Positions 1 to 5,498 of a DNA stretch of 9,129 bases are shown in pieces. The DNA is from Mucilaginibacter sp. (lineage in GTDB: Bacteria > Bacteroidota > Bacteroidia > Sphingobacteriales > Sphingobacteriaceae), in contig JAFAKI010000373.1 of the NCBI GenBank assembly GCA_019235595.1, positions 1 through 9,129 of the forward strand. The letters run 5' to 3'. The position numbers and the translations under genes were made by a program. How positions within the stretch are numbered: position 1 is the stretch's first letter; each line of letters opens with the position of its first letter. The notes beneath the pieces are model-generated. The model did no database searches. It was not told the origin of the DNA and saw only the letters and a list, made by a program, of their open reading frames with translations.

Positions 1-1
1 T

Positions 2-67
2 GCACATTTCACAAGGGAGTTCAAAAAATATAGTGGATTAACTCCGTCCGAATTATTCCCGAAATAA
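2..67 (+). CDS. AraC-family transcriptional regulator, C-terminal end (partial)
   Basis: The reading frame enters from the left edge and encodes 21 residues, AHFTREFKKYSGLTPSELFP plus K, before the stop at 65-67. The pattern 'FTREFKKYSGLTPSE' is the end of the second helix-turn-helix of AraC/XylS DNA-binding domains, where the family typically has 'F.r.FKk..G.tPs.yR'. Only this tail is visible, so the ligand-binding part and the regulated process cannot be read. Its role is inferred from position: 4 nt after its stop begins the first copy of a 20-nt box that is repeated in front of the next gene, which fits a regulator acting on the two NTF2-fold genes downstream. AraC proteins usually bind direct or inverted half-sites just upstream of, or overlapping, the promoter -35 region. 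Confidence 0.82.
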   Translation, partial: AHFTREFKKYSGLTPSELFPK

Positions 68-70
68 AAC

Positions 71-116
71 TTGTCGTTTTTATACAAAGACCTGGCGTCC
101 GTTGGCTATAGTTTTG
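71..116 (+). promoter_or_regulatory. Regulated promoter of the first NTF2-fold gene (box copy 1 plus -7 element)
   Basis: A box TTGTCGTTTTTATACAAAGA (71-90) is followed by a Bacteroidota -7 element TAGTTTTG (109-116, within TATAGTTTTG at 107-116). The box contains the inverted half-sites TTGT/ACAA (71-74 and 84-87). No canonical -33 TTTG lies at the usual 19-21 nt upstream of the -7; that place is taken by the box, as expected for an activator-dependent promoter. The same arrangement, with the same spacing, stands in front of the next gene. Confidence 0.6.
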
Positions 117-146
117 ATAGATAATTTCAAATTTAATTGTCTCAAA

Positions 147-632
147 ATGAAAAAATCCAATGTTTTTATCGCAACATGCTTGCTATTATGTTTAGGTTGG
201 CAAACAACGATTGGTCAAACTCATGACAAAGCCGATACGACAGCAATTTTGCAGGCGCTATCTAAAGTAAACACTGATTATGGTAATGCTTTTGCGAAAG
301 CAGACTCTTCCCTGTTAATAAATGCGTATGCATCCGATGCTTGTATAATGCCGGCTAACGCCCCTGCCATGTGCGGCCCCCTTGCTTTTCTCACTTTTTA
401 TAAACTAGGATACAAAATGGGGGTACGTAATATAAAATTTAAAACACTGGCGTTATTCGGAATCACTCGCGACTTCGTTACAGAACAAGGTGTTTTTGAT
501 TTTCAAAACAGCGATGGCGTATCGCTTGGTACGGGAAAATATTTGGTAGTATGGAAACAAACTCCATCCGGATGGAAAATGTACCGTGATATGTTTAACA
601 ACGATGCTCCTCCGGCTAAAGTTCAGAAGTAA
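147..632 (+). CDS. Exported NTF2-fold (SnoaL/DUF4440-like) protein
   Basis: The protein has 161 residues from ATG 147. Residues 1-24 form a signal peptide: MKK, a hydrophobic stretch FIATCLLLCLGW, and a likely cleavage near TIGQ/THD. The mature part is an NTF2-like alpha+beta barrel of the DUF4440/SnoaL type: a helix with 'YGNAFAKADSSLLINAYASDACIMPANAP' (residues 45-73), then strands including 'GTGKYLVVWKQTPSGWKMYRDMFNND' (128-153), which match the family pattern 'GKY.vvWk...gGWk...D..N'. The reaction is not predictable, because this fold serves isomerases, lyases and non-enzymatic binders. An upstream in-frame TTG at 102 would add 15 residues but lies before the -7 element (109-116), so ATG 147 is preferred. 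It sits between an AraC-type regulator and a second NTF2-fold gene with a matching promoter, so the three probably belong to one response. Confidence 0.8.
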   Translation: MKKSNVFIATCLLLCLGWQTTIGQTHDKADTTAILQALSKVNTDYGNAFAKADSSLLINAYASDACIMPANAPAMCGPLAFLTFYKLGYKMGVRNIKFKTLALFGITRDFVTEQGVFDFQNSDGVSLGTGKYLVVWKQTPSGWKMYRDMFNNDAPPAKVQK

Positions 633-661
633 ACCAACCGTCGCAAAACCTAAAAATTCTG

Positions 662-750
662 CATTAATATGATTGTCGTTATTATACAAAGAGCTTTTAT
701 GTGACCTCTATAGATTTGTATATAGACAACAAAAAAGCACATTAATATGA
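662..750 (+). repeat. 11-bp direct repeat CATTAATATGA flanking the second box promoter
   Basis: CATTAATATGA occurs at 662-672 and again at 740-750, the second copy containing the ATG of the next gene. The pair brackets the whole regulated promoter (box 673-692 and -7 element 711-718), with the box starting directly after the first copy. This could be a trace of how the promoter segment was duplicated or inserted, or it could be chance in AT-rich DNA. Confidence 0.5.
673..718 (+). promoter_or_regulatory. Regulated promoter of the second NTF2-fold gene (box copy 2 plus -7 element)
   Basis: The box TTGTCGTTATTATACAAAGA (673-692) differs from the copy at 71-90 in a single base. The -7 element TAGATTTG (711-718, within TATAGATTTG at 709-718) starts at exactly the same distance from the box as in copy 1 (36 nt from box start to TATAG). 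The 16 nt between box and TATAG are not conserved apart from a base or two, so the similarity marks selected sites rather than a recent duplication of the whole segment. The gene's ATG follows 28 nt after the -7 element. Confidence 0.6.
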
Positions 751-1103
751 AAACAACGCTGGATATTGCAACACAATTAATCGAATTATTGAGGAACCAT
801 CAGTTTGTAGCGGCATACGAGGAACTCTTTACTGATGATGCAATTAGTATTGACCCTCTGAAACCAGATCTGTCGCCTATAAAAGGGTTGCCGACCTTAA
901 TCGCGTTTGAAAAGGCATTTTTATCAAAGGCCAAAATCGAATCAATAAACATTTCTGAACCTATGATATCAGGGGTGTATTTTGCGACTAGATTGTCTAT
1001 GCAGGTAACCATCGATTCCTCAAACGTTCCATTTGAGGAGTTGTGTGTTTACGAAGTTCGCGATGGTAAAATTATTTCTCAGCAATTTTTTATAAATCGT
1101 TAG
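747..1103 (+). CDS. Cytosolic SnoaL-like NTF2-fold protein
   Basis: The protein has 118 residues and no signal peptide. It shows the single-domain SnoaL-like pattern: an N-terminal helix 'ATQLIELLRNHQFVAAYEELFTDDAISIDP' (residues 8-37), 'IKGLPTLIAFEKAFLSK' (45-61), 'EPMISGVYFATRLSMQVTID' (71-90), and a closing strand pair 'FEELCVYEVRDGKIISQQFF' (96-115), which matches the family ending 'eElcvYev.dGKI..eqFf'. Such proteins are often annotated as nuclear transport factor 2 family; the substrate, if any, is unknown. It is separated from the exported NTF2-fold gene by 114 nt containing its own promoter, so it can be expressed independently, but the shared box suggests co-regulation. A hairpin at 1175-1201 probably ends the transcript. 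Confidence 0.78.
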   Translation: MKTTLDIATQLIELLRNHQFVAAYEELFTDDAISIDPLKPDLSPIKGLPTLIAFEKAFLSKAKIESINISEPMISGVYFATRLSMQVTIDSSNVPFEELCVYEVRDGKIISQQFFINR

Positions 1104-1174
1104 CTGAAGCTTGTGCGTTACAAAACAAGTTGTAGAGATATTTTTCAAAAGTCCAACAGCAACCTGAAAATGAA

Positions 1175-1201
1175 AATAGCCAGGCCTCGCGCCCGGCTAT
1201 T
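1175..1201 (+). terminator. Hairpin, probable transcript end after the NTF2-fold pair
   Basis: Perfect 7-bp arms AATAGCC (1175-1181) and GGCTATT (1195-1201) enclose, after an A/C mismatch, a further GGC/GCC pairing with a small loop. There is no long T-run downstream on the plus strand. On the minus strand the hairpin is followed by T-rich sequence. It is the only strong GC-rich hairpin in the gap after 1103. Confidence 0.45.
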
Positions 1202-1372
1202 CCCTAATTAATTTAACTATTAATGCTTACAGACCCGGCTAGTCATCCTAACCAGGTTTCAACATTCGTCTTAATTCTAAGGTTATCAATTGAACGTAAA
1301 CCGCGAACGGCGTAACTAATCTGACAACAAACTTTTGTCCAAATGGTTTGTATTGAGCTGACCTGGCGTTCC

Positions 1373-1399
1373 AAATATTGAACCCTTTTGCCAATATTT
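1373..1399. repeat. AT-rich inverted repeat
   Basis: AAATATTG and CAATATTT form perfect 8-bp arms around an 11-nt centre, with T's continuing to 1402. It could be a weak terminator or a protein-binding site upstream of yjdM. The distance to the yjdM promoter (about 80 nt) does not distinguish these. Confidence 0.35.
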
Positions 1400-1476
1400 T
1401 TTAAGACACAATTTATTGATAATCAACATCAGTAAGGGCATAAAAGCCCATTACCCACAATGCGGGCAAATAATCT

Positions 1477-1484
1477 TATCTTTG
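1477..1484 (+). promoter_or_regulatory. Promoter -7 element of the yjdM gene
   Basis: TATCTTTG is a perfect match to the Bacteroidota -7 consensus TAnnTTTG. It lies 13 nt before the ATG at 1498, so the mRNA leader would be only a few nucleotides long. No clear -33 TTTG is visible at the usual distance. Confidence 0.55.
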
Positions 1485-1497
1485 CCAAAAAATTAAC

Positions 1498-1836
1498 ATG
1501 ACTGAGCCAGCCCCTTGCCCCCTGTGCAAATCCACATACACTTATGAAATGGACAACCTGCTTGTTTGTCCGGAATGCGGCCATGAGTGGAGCCCTGAAG
1601 AAGAAAAAGCCAGTGATGACCAGTTTGTTGTAAAAGATAGCAATGGCAATATTTTACAAAATGGCGATTCGGTGGTCGTTATAAAAAATCTGCCCGTAAA
1701 AGGTTCTTCTCAAGGCATAAAGGCCGGGACTAAGGTCAAAAACATTCGCCTGGTAGACAGCGACCATAACATTGATTGCAAAATCGATGGATTTGGCGCG
1801 ATGGCACTCAAATCTGAGTTTGTTAAAAAAGCATAA
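1498..1836 (+). CDS. yjdM: YjdM/PhnA-family zinc-ribbon protein
   Basis: The protein has 112 residues, the usual length of the family. The N-terminus is a zinc ribbon with CPLC (Cys7, Cys10) and CPEC (Cys24, Cys27), followed by 'GHEW'. The C-terminal PhnA domain shows the hallmark stretch 'GDSVVVIKNLPVKGS' (residues 56-70) and 'GTKVKNIRLVDSDHNIDCKI' (77-96), ending 'DGFGAMALKSEFVKK'. The family was named for the E. coli alkylphosphonate region (phnA, now yjdM) but its biochemical role is not established, and it is not phosphonoacetate hydrolase. No other phosphonate genes are nearby, so the window gives no support for a phosphonate role. It appears to be transcribed alone from the -7 element at 1477-1484. 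Confidence 0.93.
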   Translation: MTEPAPCPLCKSTYTYEMDNLLVCPECGHEWSPEEEKASDDQFVVKDSNGNILQNGDSVVVIKNLPVKGSSQGIKAGTKVKNIRLVDSDHNIDCKIDGFGAMALKSEFVKKA

Positions 1837-1908
1837 CGGCGGCGTTCTAGCAGGGTTTCCTTTGAAATATCTGCGGTGACGCGATAATTTTTCTAAACTT
1901 TTATCTCT

Positions 1909-1938
1909 TTTGCGCTCTGTTCGCTATTTTTAGCTTTC
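1909..1938 (+). promoter_or_regulatory. Possible promoter of the gtrA-like/acyltransferase unit
   Basis: A -33-like TTTG (1909-1912) is followed after 18 nt by TAGCTTTC (1931-1938), seven of eight positions agreeing with TAnnTTTG. The spacing is close to the Bacteroidota norm of about 19 nt, and the ATG at 1963 follows 24 nt later. Confidence 0.35.
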
Positions 1939-1962
1939 ACGTTGCCTGCCTTTTAAAGATAA

Positions 1963-2496
1963 ATGAGGAAAATTAATTATTTCTTGAAACTGAGAATATT
2001 TAAGTTTATTGATTTATTTTACTATCCTTTTAGGAAATGGATACCATTGCACACCTTTCTTTATGCTGCATGTGGTGGTTTCAACACGGCTTTGGATATT
2101 ACTTGCTTTTGGATTGGCTATCACTTCATTTTTAACAAGCAAGATGTTTCTCTTCATTATATCACCTTAAGCCCGCATACCGCATCTTTGTTTTTAGCCT
2201 TCAGCATTTCGTTTTGTTCAGGATTTTATTTGAACAGATATATAGTCTTTAAAGAATCAGGACTAAGTAAGAAAGGGCAATTATATAGGTACATATTGGT
2301 GAATTTTTGCTGTATTTGCCTCAATTATATTTTTCTGAAATTTCTGGTTGAATTCCTTCATCTTTATCCAACGCCATCAAAATTTATCGCAACGATATTC
2401 GTGGTTTTTTTCAGCTATTTTAGTCAAACATATTTTTTCTTTGTTCCCGCGCGGGCTTCCAAAGTAGCCCCTGGCGGTGACCAAATGCTCAAATAA
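1963..2496 (+). CDS. GtrA-like four-helix membrane protein
   Basis: The protein has 177 residues and four predicted membrane segments at about residues 31-57, 69-90, 108-131 and 138-160. The GtrA signature is visible as 'FLYAACGGFNTALDITCFW' (32-50) in the first helix and 'SGFYLNRYIVFKES' (86-99) after the second, matching the family's 'f..vGg.nt.ld' and 'nf..nr.wvF'. GtrA proteins act in the inner membrane in the transfer or flipping of lipid-linked sugars for cell-surface polysaccharide, usually with a glycosyltransferase. No glycosyltransferase is present here; instead an acyltransferase-3 gene follows after 17 nt, so the pair probably modifies a surface glycan. The basic N-terminus before the first helix and the tail after residue 161 are not conserved features I recognise. 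Confidence 0.78.
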   Translation: MRKINYFLKLRIFKFIDLFYYPFRKWIPLHTFLYAACGGFNTALDITCFWIGYHFIFNKQDVSLHYITLSPHTASLFLAFSISFCSGFYLNRYIVFKESGLSKKGQLYRYILVNFCCICLNYIFLKFLVEFLHLYPTPSKFIATIFVVFFSYFSQTYFFFVPARASKVAPGGDQMLK

Positions 2497-2513
2497 ATCC
2501 CTATTTTGAGCCC

Positions 2514-3596
2514 GTGGAAAAATTGGACACCAGCATTTTAAAAACCAAACAGCATTTTGAAGTTCTTGACGGGTTACGCGGAGTAGCGGCTCTGGCAGTT
2601 GTTACTTTCCATTTTATGGAAATAGCTTATTCGGATTACAGCCAAAATTTTATCGGTCATGGTTTTCTGGCGGTAGACTTCTTTTTTTGTCTCTCCGGCT
2701 TTGTTATCGCCTATGCTTATGACGACCGCATCACAAAAATGGGTGCTTGGGAGTTTTTCAAATCAAGGCTAATACGCCTGCATCCGTTGGTGATCTTCGG
2801 TTCGGTGCTCGGTTTATTGGCTTTTCTGTTTGATCCATTCGGCGGTCACCCGGAATTGCATAGCGCGGGCAAAATTGCACTTGTATTTGTTTTATCCCTG
2901 CTGCTTATCCCTTTCCCTGTGGTGGCTGACAGGGCTTTTAACCTGTTCAGTTTTAATGCGCCGGCATGGTCGTTGTTTTGGGAGTATGTGGCCAATATTT
3001 TCTATGCGCTTATTATTTGCCGGCTACGCAAATCCGTTTTGATCGTACTGACGGTAATTTCCGCAGCGGCTATTTTCTATGTGGCCCATCGCGCCGGTAA
3101 TTTAATGGGCGGCTGGAGTGGCGGTACCTTTTGGGACGGTTGCGCCCGCGTGTCCTATTCATTTTTGACAGGAATGCTGATCTATCGCCTCAACCTGATC
3201 ATTAAAAATAAGCTGGGCTTTATTGGCTTATCCATATTGTTAGTGCTGGCCTTCCTGATGCCTTTTTCAAATAATTGGAACTGGTTCAGCGAACCAATAG
3301 TAGTGATTTTATATTTTCCGCTAATGGTAGCATTAGGGGCAGGCGCGGCCTTGACACCGGGTTTGAAAAAAGTATGCATGTTATCCGGAAAATTATCTTA
3401 CCCATTGTATATGACCCATTATGCTGTGATGTGGATGTTTGGCAATTATTACGCCAGCCACAAACCCGGAACAGGGCAACTGACGCTTATCATCATTGTT
3501 GGGTTGATCGTGTTGTCTGCGTTTGCTTATTTGGTGATGGTTGTATACGATACCCCAATACGTAAGTATTTGAGCGCGAAAAGACAAAAAGCCTAA
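2514..3596 (+). CDS. Acyltransferase-3 family membrane protein (OafA/YrhL-like)
   Basis: The protein has 360 residues, about ten membrane segments, and the typical length for the core domain without a periplasmic SGNH extension. Family motifs are in order: 'LDGLRGVAALAVVTFHF' (residues 18-34) with the conserved Arg22 and the probable catalytic His33; 'GHGFLAVDFFFCLSGFVIA' (48-66); and 'FFKSRLIRLHP' (81-91). The last helix pair contains 'LSYPLYMTHYAVMW', also typical. These enzymes transfer acetyl or other acyl groups from the cytoplasm to sugars of surface polysaccharides. The start is GTG 2514; no in-frame ATG lies between the preceding stop and the conserved motif, and the first internal Met (residue 35) falls after it. 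The gene is 17 nt downstream of the gtrA-like gene and probably co-transcribed. Its stop is 2 nt from the stop of the convergent transporter gene. Confidence 0.9.
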   Translation: MEKLDTSILKTKQHFEVLDGLRGVAALAVVTFHFMEIAYSDYSQNFIGHGFLAVDFFFCLSGFVIAYAYDDRITKMGAWEFFKSRLIRLHPLVIFGSVLGLLAFLFDPFGGHPELHSAGKIALVFVLSLLLIPFPVVADRAFNLFSFNAPAWSLFWEYVANIFYALIICRLRKSVLIVLTVISAAAIFYVAHRAGNLMGGWSGGTFWDGCARVSYSFLTGMLIYRLNLIIKNKLGFIGLSILLVLAFLMPFSNNWNWFSEPIVVILYFPLMVALGAGAALTPGLKKVCMLSGKLSYPLYMTHYAVMWMFGNYYASHKPGTGQLTLIIIVGLIVLSAFAYLVMVVYDTPIRKYLSAKRQKA

Positions 3597-3598
3597 CC

Positions 3599-4870
3599 CT
3601 ATTCTTTCATCGACGACCGTGCAACAACCAGCGCCAGGAAGGTGATCGCGGCAGCAAACGATAAATAGTAACCCACGTAGTTAAGTCCATAAAGTGTAGC
3701 GAGCTTGGTAGCCAACGCCGGTGTAAGTGATGCACCTAATATGCCTGCCAAGGTGAATGCTAACGATGCTCCGGTATACCGAACGGCCGCCGGGAAAATT
3801 CCGGCAAGTGCTGTACCGAGCGGGCCATAGGTGAGCCCCATTAAGAACATACCTAGCAAAAGAAAAACCGTTGTAATTACCCAACTACTTGCGCTGAACA
3901 GTGACGAGAAAGTCAAACCGAATAGAAAAATCAATACTGTAGCGACGATTAGTATGTTAGCGCGTCCATAACGACCCGCAAGGACAGCGGAAAAAGGAAT
4001 GCCGATACCGAAAAATATAACGGATATCATTTGAGCCACCAAAAAGCTGTCTTTCGAATAATGCAAGGCCGATGTACCCCAACTCAAGGTGAAGACGTTC
4101 ATCAGGTAAAATAACAGGAAGGTGGTTACAGAAACGAATGTGCCTAAAATAATGGCCTTGGTATGTTTGGTAAATACATCTTTCACAGGCACTTTCGCAC
4201 GTTCATTTTTTTCAATCATGTTTTTAAAATCTGGCGTTTCAGCGATTTTTAATCGCACGTACAATCCCACTAATACCAGCAACGCACTTGCAATAAAAGG
4301 AATACGCCAGCCAAAGTCCAGGAATTGTTCGCTTTTCATAATTCTCTGGAGTATAAAAAATATGCCGATCGAAAATAGTAAACCAATAGGCGCACCTAGT
4401 TGAGGGAACATACCATACCAGGATTTTTTGCCTTTGGGTGCATTCTCTATGGCCAACAAGACAGCACCGCCCCATTCGCCACCGAGCCCCAAACCCTGTC
4501 CAAAACGGAATAAACACAAAAGTATCGGAGCCATTATACCGATAGTTTGATAGCCGGGCAGTAATCCTATCGCGACGGTTGATGGTCCCATGGTCATCAA
4601 AGCTGCTACTAACGTCGCTTTACGACCTTTCCTGTCGCCGAAATGGCCAAACAGGGCTGCACCAAATGGTCGCGCAAAAAATGCCAGAGCAAAAGTCGCG
4701 AACGATTGAAGCGTAGCAGCAGTGGCACTAGCGGACGGGAAAAATAATTTGGGAAACACCAGCACTGCCGCTGTTGCGTAAATATAAAAATCAAAAAACT
4801 CGATGGTGGTACCGATCAGGCTAGCAATAAGGATGCGTCGTATTGGGTTTGTGGTATGGCTTTGGCTCAT
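3599..4870 (-). CDS. MFS transporter, metabolite:H+ symporter (MHS) type
   Basis: The protein has 423 residues from ATG 4870 and twelve predicted membrane helices. It shows the MHS subfamily pattern: 'IEFFDFYIYATAAVLVFPKL' (residues 23-42) in helix 1, the loop 2-3 MFS signature 'GHFGDRKGRK' (75-84), and 'FRFGQGLGLGGEWGGA' (121-136) in helix 4. Relatives include E. coli ShiA, YhjE and ProP, which import shikimate, other small carboxylates or osmolytes with protons. The substrate here cannot be read. The start ATG 4870 is preferred over a TTG at 4885 that adds five residues, because the TTG falls at the expected transcription start. A perfect dyad (4869-4894) covers the -7 element and the start codon, implying repression by a DNA-binding protein. 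The gene is followed by no terminator: 2 nt separate its stop from that of the convergent acyltransferase. Confidence 0.88.
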   Translation of the reverse strand: MSQSHTTNPIRRILIASLIGTTIEFFDFYIYATAAVLVFPKLFFPSASATAATLQSFATFALAFFARPFGAALFGHFGDRKGRKATLVAALMTMGPSTVAIGLLPGYQTIGIMAPILLCLFRFGQGLGLGGEWGGAVLLAIENAPKGKKSWYGMFPQLGAPIGLLFSIGIFFILQRIMKSEQFLDFGWRIPFIASALLVLVGLYVRLKIAETPDFKNMIEKNERAKVPVKDVFTKHTKAIILGTFVSVTTFLLFYLMNVFTLSWGTSALHYSKDSFLVAQMISVIFFGIGIPFSAVLAGRYGRANILIVATVLIFLFGLTFSSLFSASSWVITTVFLLLGMFLMGLTYGPLGTALAGIFPAAVRYTGASLAFTLAGILGASLTPALATKLATLYGLNYVGYYLSFAAAITFLALVVARSSMKE

Positions 4871-4894
4871 TTGGGTTAAAAGCAAAACCCAAAT
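4869..4894. promoter_or_regulatory. Perfect 9-bp dyad overlapping transporter promoter and start (candidate operator)
   Basis: ATTTGGGTT (4869-4877) and AACCCAAAT (4886-4894) are perfect inverted repeats around 8 nt. The dyad reaches from the start codon of the MFS gene into its -7 element (4890-4897), so a bound protein would block transcription initiation. Because the transcript should begin inside the dyad, it reads better as a DNA operator than as an mRNA hairpin. Confidence 0.55.
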
Positions 4895-4897
4895 ATA
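4890..4897 (-). promoter_or_regulatory. Promoter -7 element of the MFS transporter
   Basis: On the minus strand this reads TATATTTG, a perfect TAnnTTTG match. The ATG begins 20 nt downstream (4870). No good -33 TTTG is seen at the expected spacing; that area (4912-4922) contains the short palindrome AGAATAATTCT. Confidence 0.55.
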
Positions 4898-5002
4898 TCA
4901 GAATCATACATAGAATAATTCTTAATTCTTGGCATATCGGAGAATGTGTTTTAATATCATTTCTTATTTGCCAAGTTGTAGTAAAAAAAACCTCTTCAAT
5001 AA

Positions 5003-5033
5003 TTTGATAATTACCTGATTTTTTGTATCTTAA
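5003..5033 (+). promoter_or_regulatory. Candidate promoter of the structured leader and reverse transcriptase
   Basis: TTTG (5003-5006) is followed after exactly 19 nt by TATCTTAA (5026-5033), six of eight positions agreeing with TAnnTTTG. Transcription would begin near 5040, about 15 nt before the inverted repeat that opens the structured region. Confidence 0.4.
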
Positions 5034-5054
5034 ATAGTTCTTTAATGTAAACTG

Positions 5055-5209
5055 ATTGTATTAGTTGCCAGTTCTTTTAATGCTGAAAAGCCTTTAAAAC
5101 CGCTGCCTTGCGGCATGCGCGGAAGTTAATGATTTACTACACCGGGTCGAAGTTTTTTGAAAAGCACATGGTAACTGATATGGTTCATTGCGGCCGGAAA
5201 TCGTTCCGG
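5055..5209 (+). ncRNA. Structured leader upstream of the reverse transcriptase; candidate retron msr/msd-type RNA
   Basis: A 12-bp helix can form between TATTAGTTGCCA (5059-5070) and TGGTAACTGATA (5169-5180), with only two G.U pairs, and can extend to 5055/5184 mostly through wobbles. Inside are two directly adjacent stem-loops. SL1 has TTTTAA/TTAAAA arms (5075-5080, 5094-5099) and an inner GCT-GAAA-AGC. SL2 has CCGC-TGCC (5100-5107), a TTGC loop, and GGCA-tgc-GCGG (5112-5122). A G at 5071 directly follows the 5' arm, where retrons carry the branching guanosine. A third hairpin, CCGGAA-ATCG-TTCCGG (5194-5209), follows, and the ATG of the N-terminal RT segment is at 5220. The 5' arm has a second possible partner, AACTAA-AT-CAAT (5210-5221), overlapping that ATG. 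The position before an RT with retron motifs and the a1/a2-like repeat suggest a retron RNA. Against it, no long msd stem is apparent between 5123 and 5168. Confidence 0.4.
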
Positions 5210-5219
5210 AACTAAATCA

Positions 5220-5498
5220 ATGGCCATGAAAAAACAAAAAAGTATTCGCAGGCAGTTAAAAAATTTTTATTTAAAGAACTCAAAGCAATTTTCAAGAACG
5301 GAACGGTGGTTGTTCAAGCTATTGCTACTCAAATTAGGTAAAAAAAGAAGAGCTAATTTGTTAGTCTTGGGATTAAAATTACTAAAATATTTGATTAGCA
5401 TAGTTAGTACCTGTTCCAGACCCGGTTCATTATTATTTTTGCGATTTATTCACGAACAATGCGAGGTGGCTTTATATTCAACTGCTTATCCAAATGCC
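5220..5498 (+). pseudogene. N-terminal segment of the reverse transcriptase in a different frame
   Basis: This open frame begins at ATG 5220 (or ATG 5226) and is open to 5612. Its first 93 codons look coding: a strongly basic start (MAMKKQKSIRRQLKNFYLKN), 'FSRTERWLFKLLLLKLGKKRR' and then 'LRFIHEQCEVALYSTAYPNA'. No family is recognised in it alone. The catalytic RT frame downstream lacks a normal N-terminus: from its first ATG (5459) it reaches 'DKFYTEFSQPKKKFGKP' after only 14 residues. Re-reading one base at the CCC of 5497-5499 joins the two as 'YPNA-PDKFYTEF' and gives a 340-residue protein, a normal retron RT length. I therefore read this as the 5' part of the RT gene, separated by a -1 frame change (a 1-nt deletion, an assembly error, or recoding). 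The alternative is a separate small protein overlapping the RT. Confidence 0.5.

Larger units (their letters stand above)
1104..1497. other. 394-nt intergenic region
   Basis: The gap holds the hairpin at 1175-1201, an AT-rich dyad AAATATTG (1373-1380) / CAATATTT (1392-1399) followed by T's, a small GGGC/GCCC stem (1436-1449), and the yjdM -7 element at 1477-1484. The 8-mer CCCGGCTA occurs in the 3' arm of the first hairpin (1192-1199) and again at 1234-1241. No convincing gene is seen; a 30-codon ORF at 1223-1315 is not supported by any recognisable family. Confidence 0.6.

Noticed and set aside
102..146. Upstream in-frame TTG start for the first NTF2-fold gene
   Set aside because: The TTG lies before the -7 element, and the ATG at 147 begins a normal signal peptide.
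1223..1315. 30-codon ORF in the intergenic region before yjdM
   Set aside because: It is short, has no family resemblance or promoter, and a chance ORF of this size is expected.
89..1369. Shared 10-mer GACCTGGCGT at 89-98 and 1360-1369
   Set aside because: There is no common context with a promoter or a second matching element; it may be chance.
4239..4517. Overlapping ORFs inside the transporter gene, on both strands
   Set aside because: They are shadows of a clear MFS protein with all family motifs and have no recognisable product.
4928..4975. Inverted repeat CTTGGCA/TGCCAAG
   Set aside because: The arms are only 7 bp with a 34-nt loop and have no extension; too weak to assign a role.
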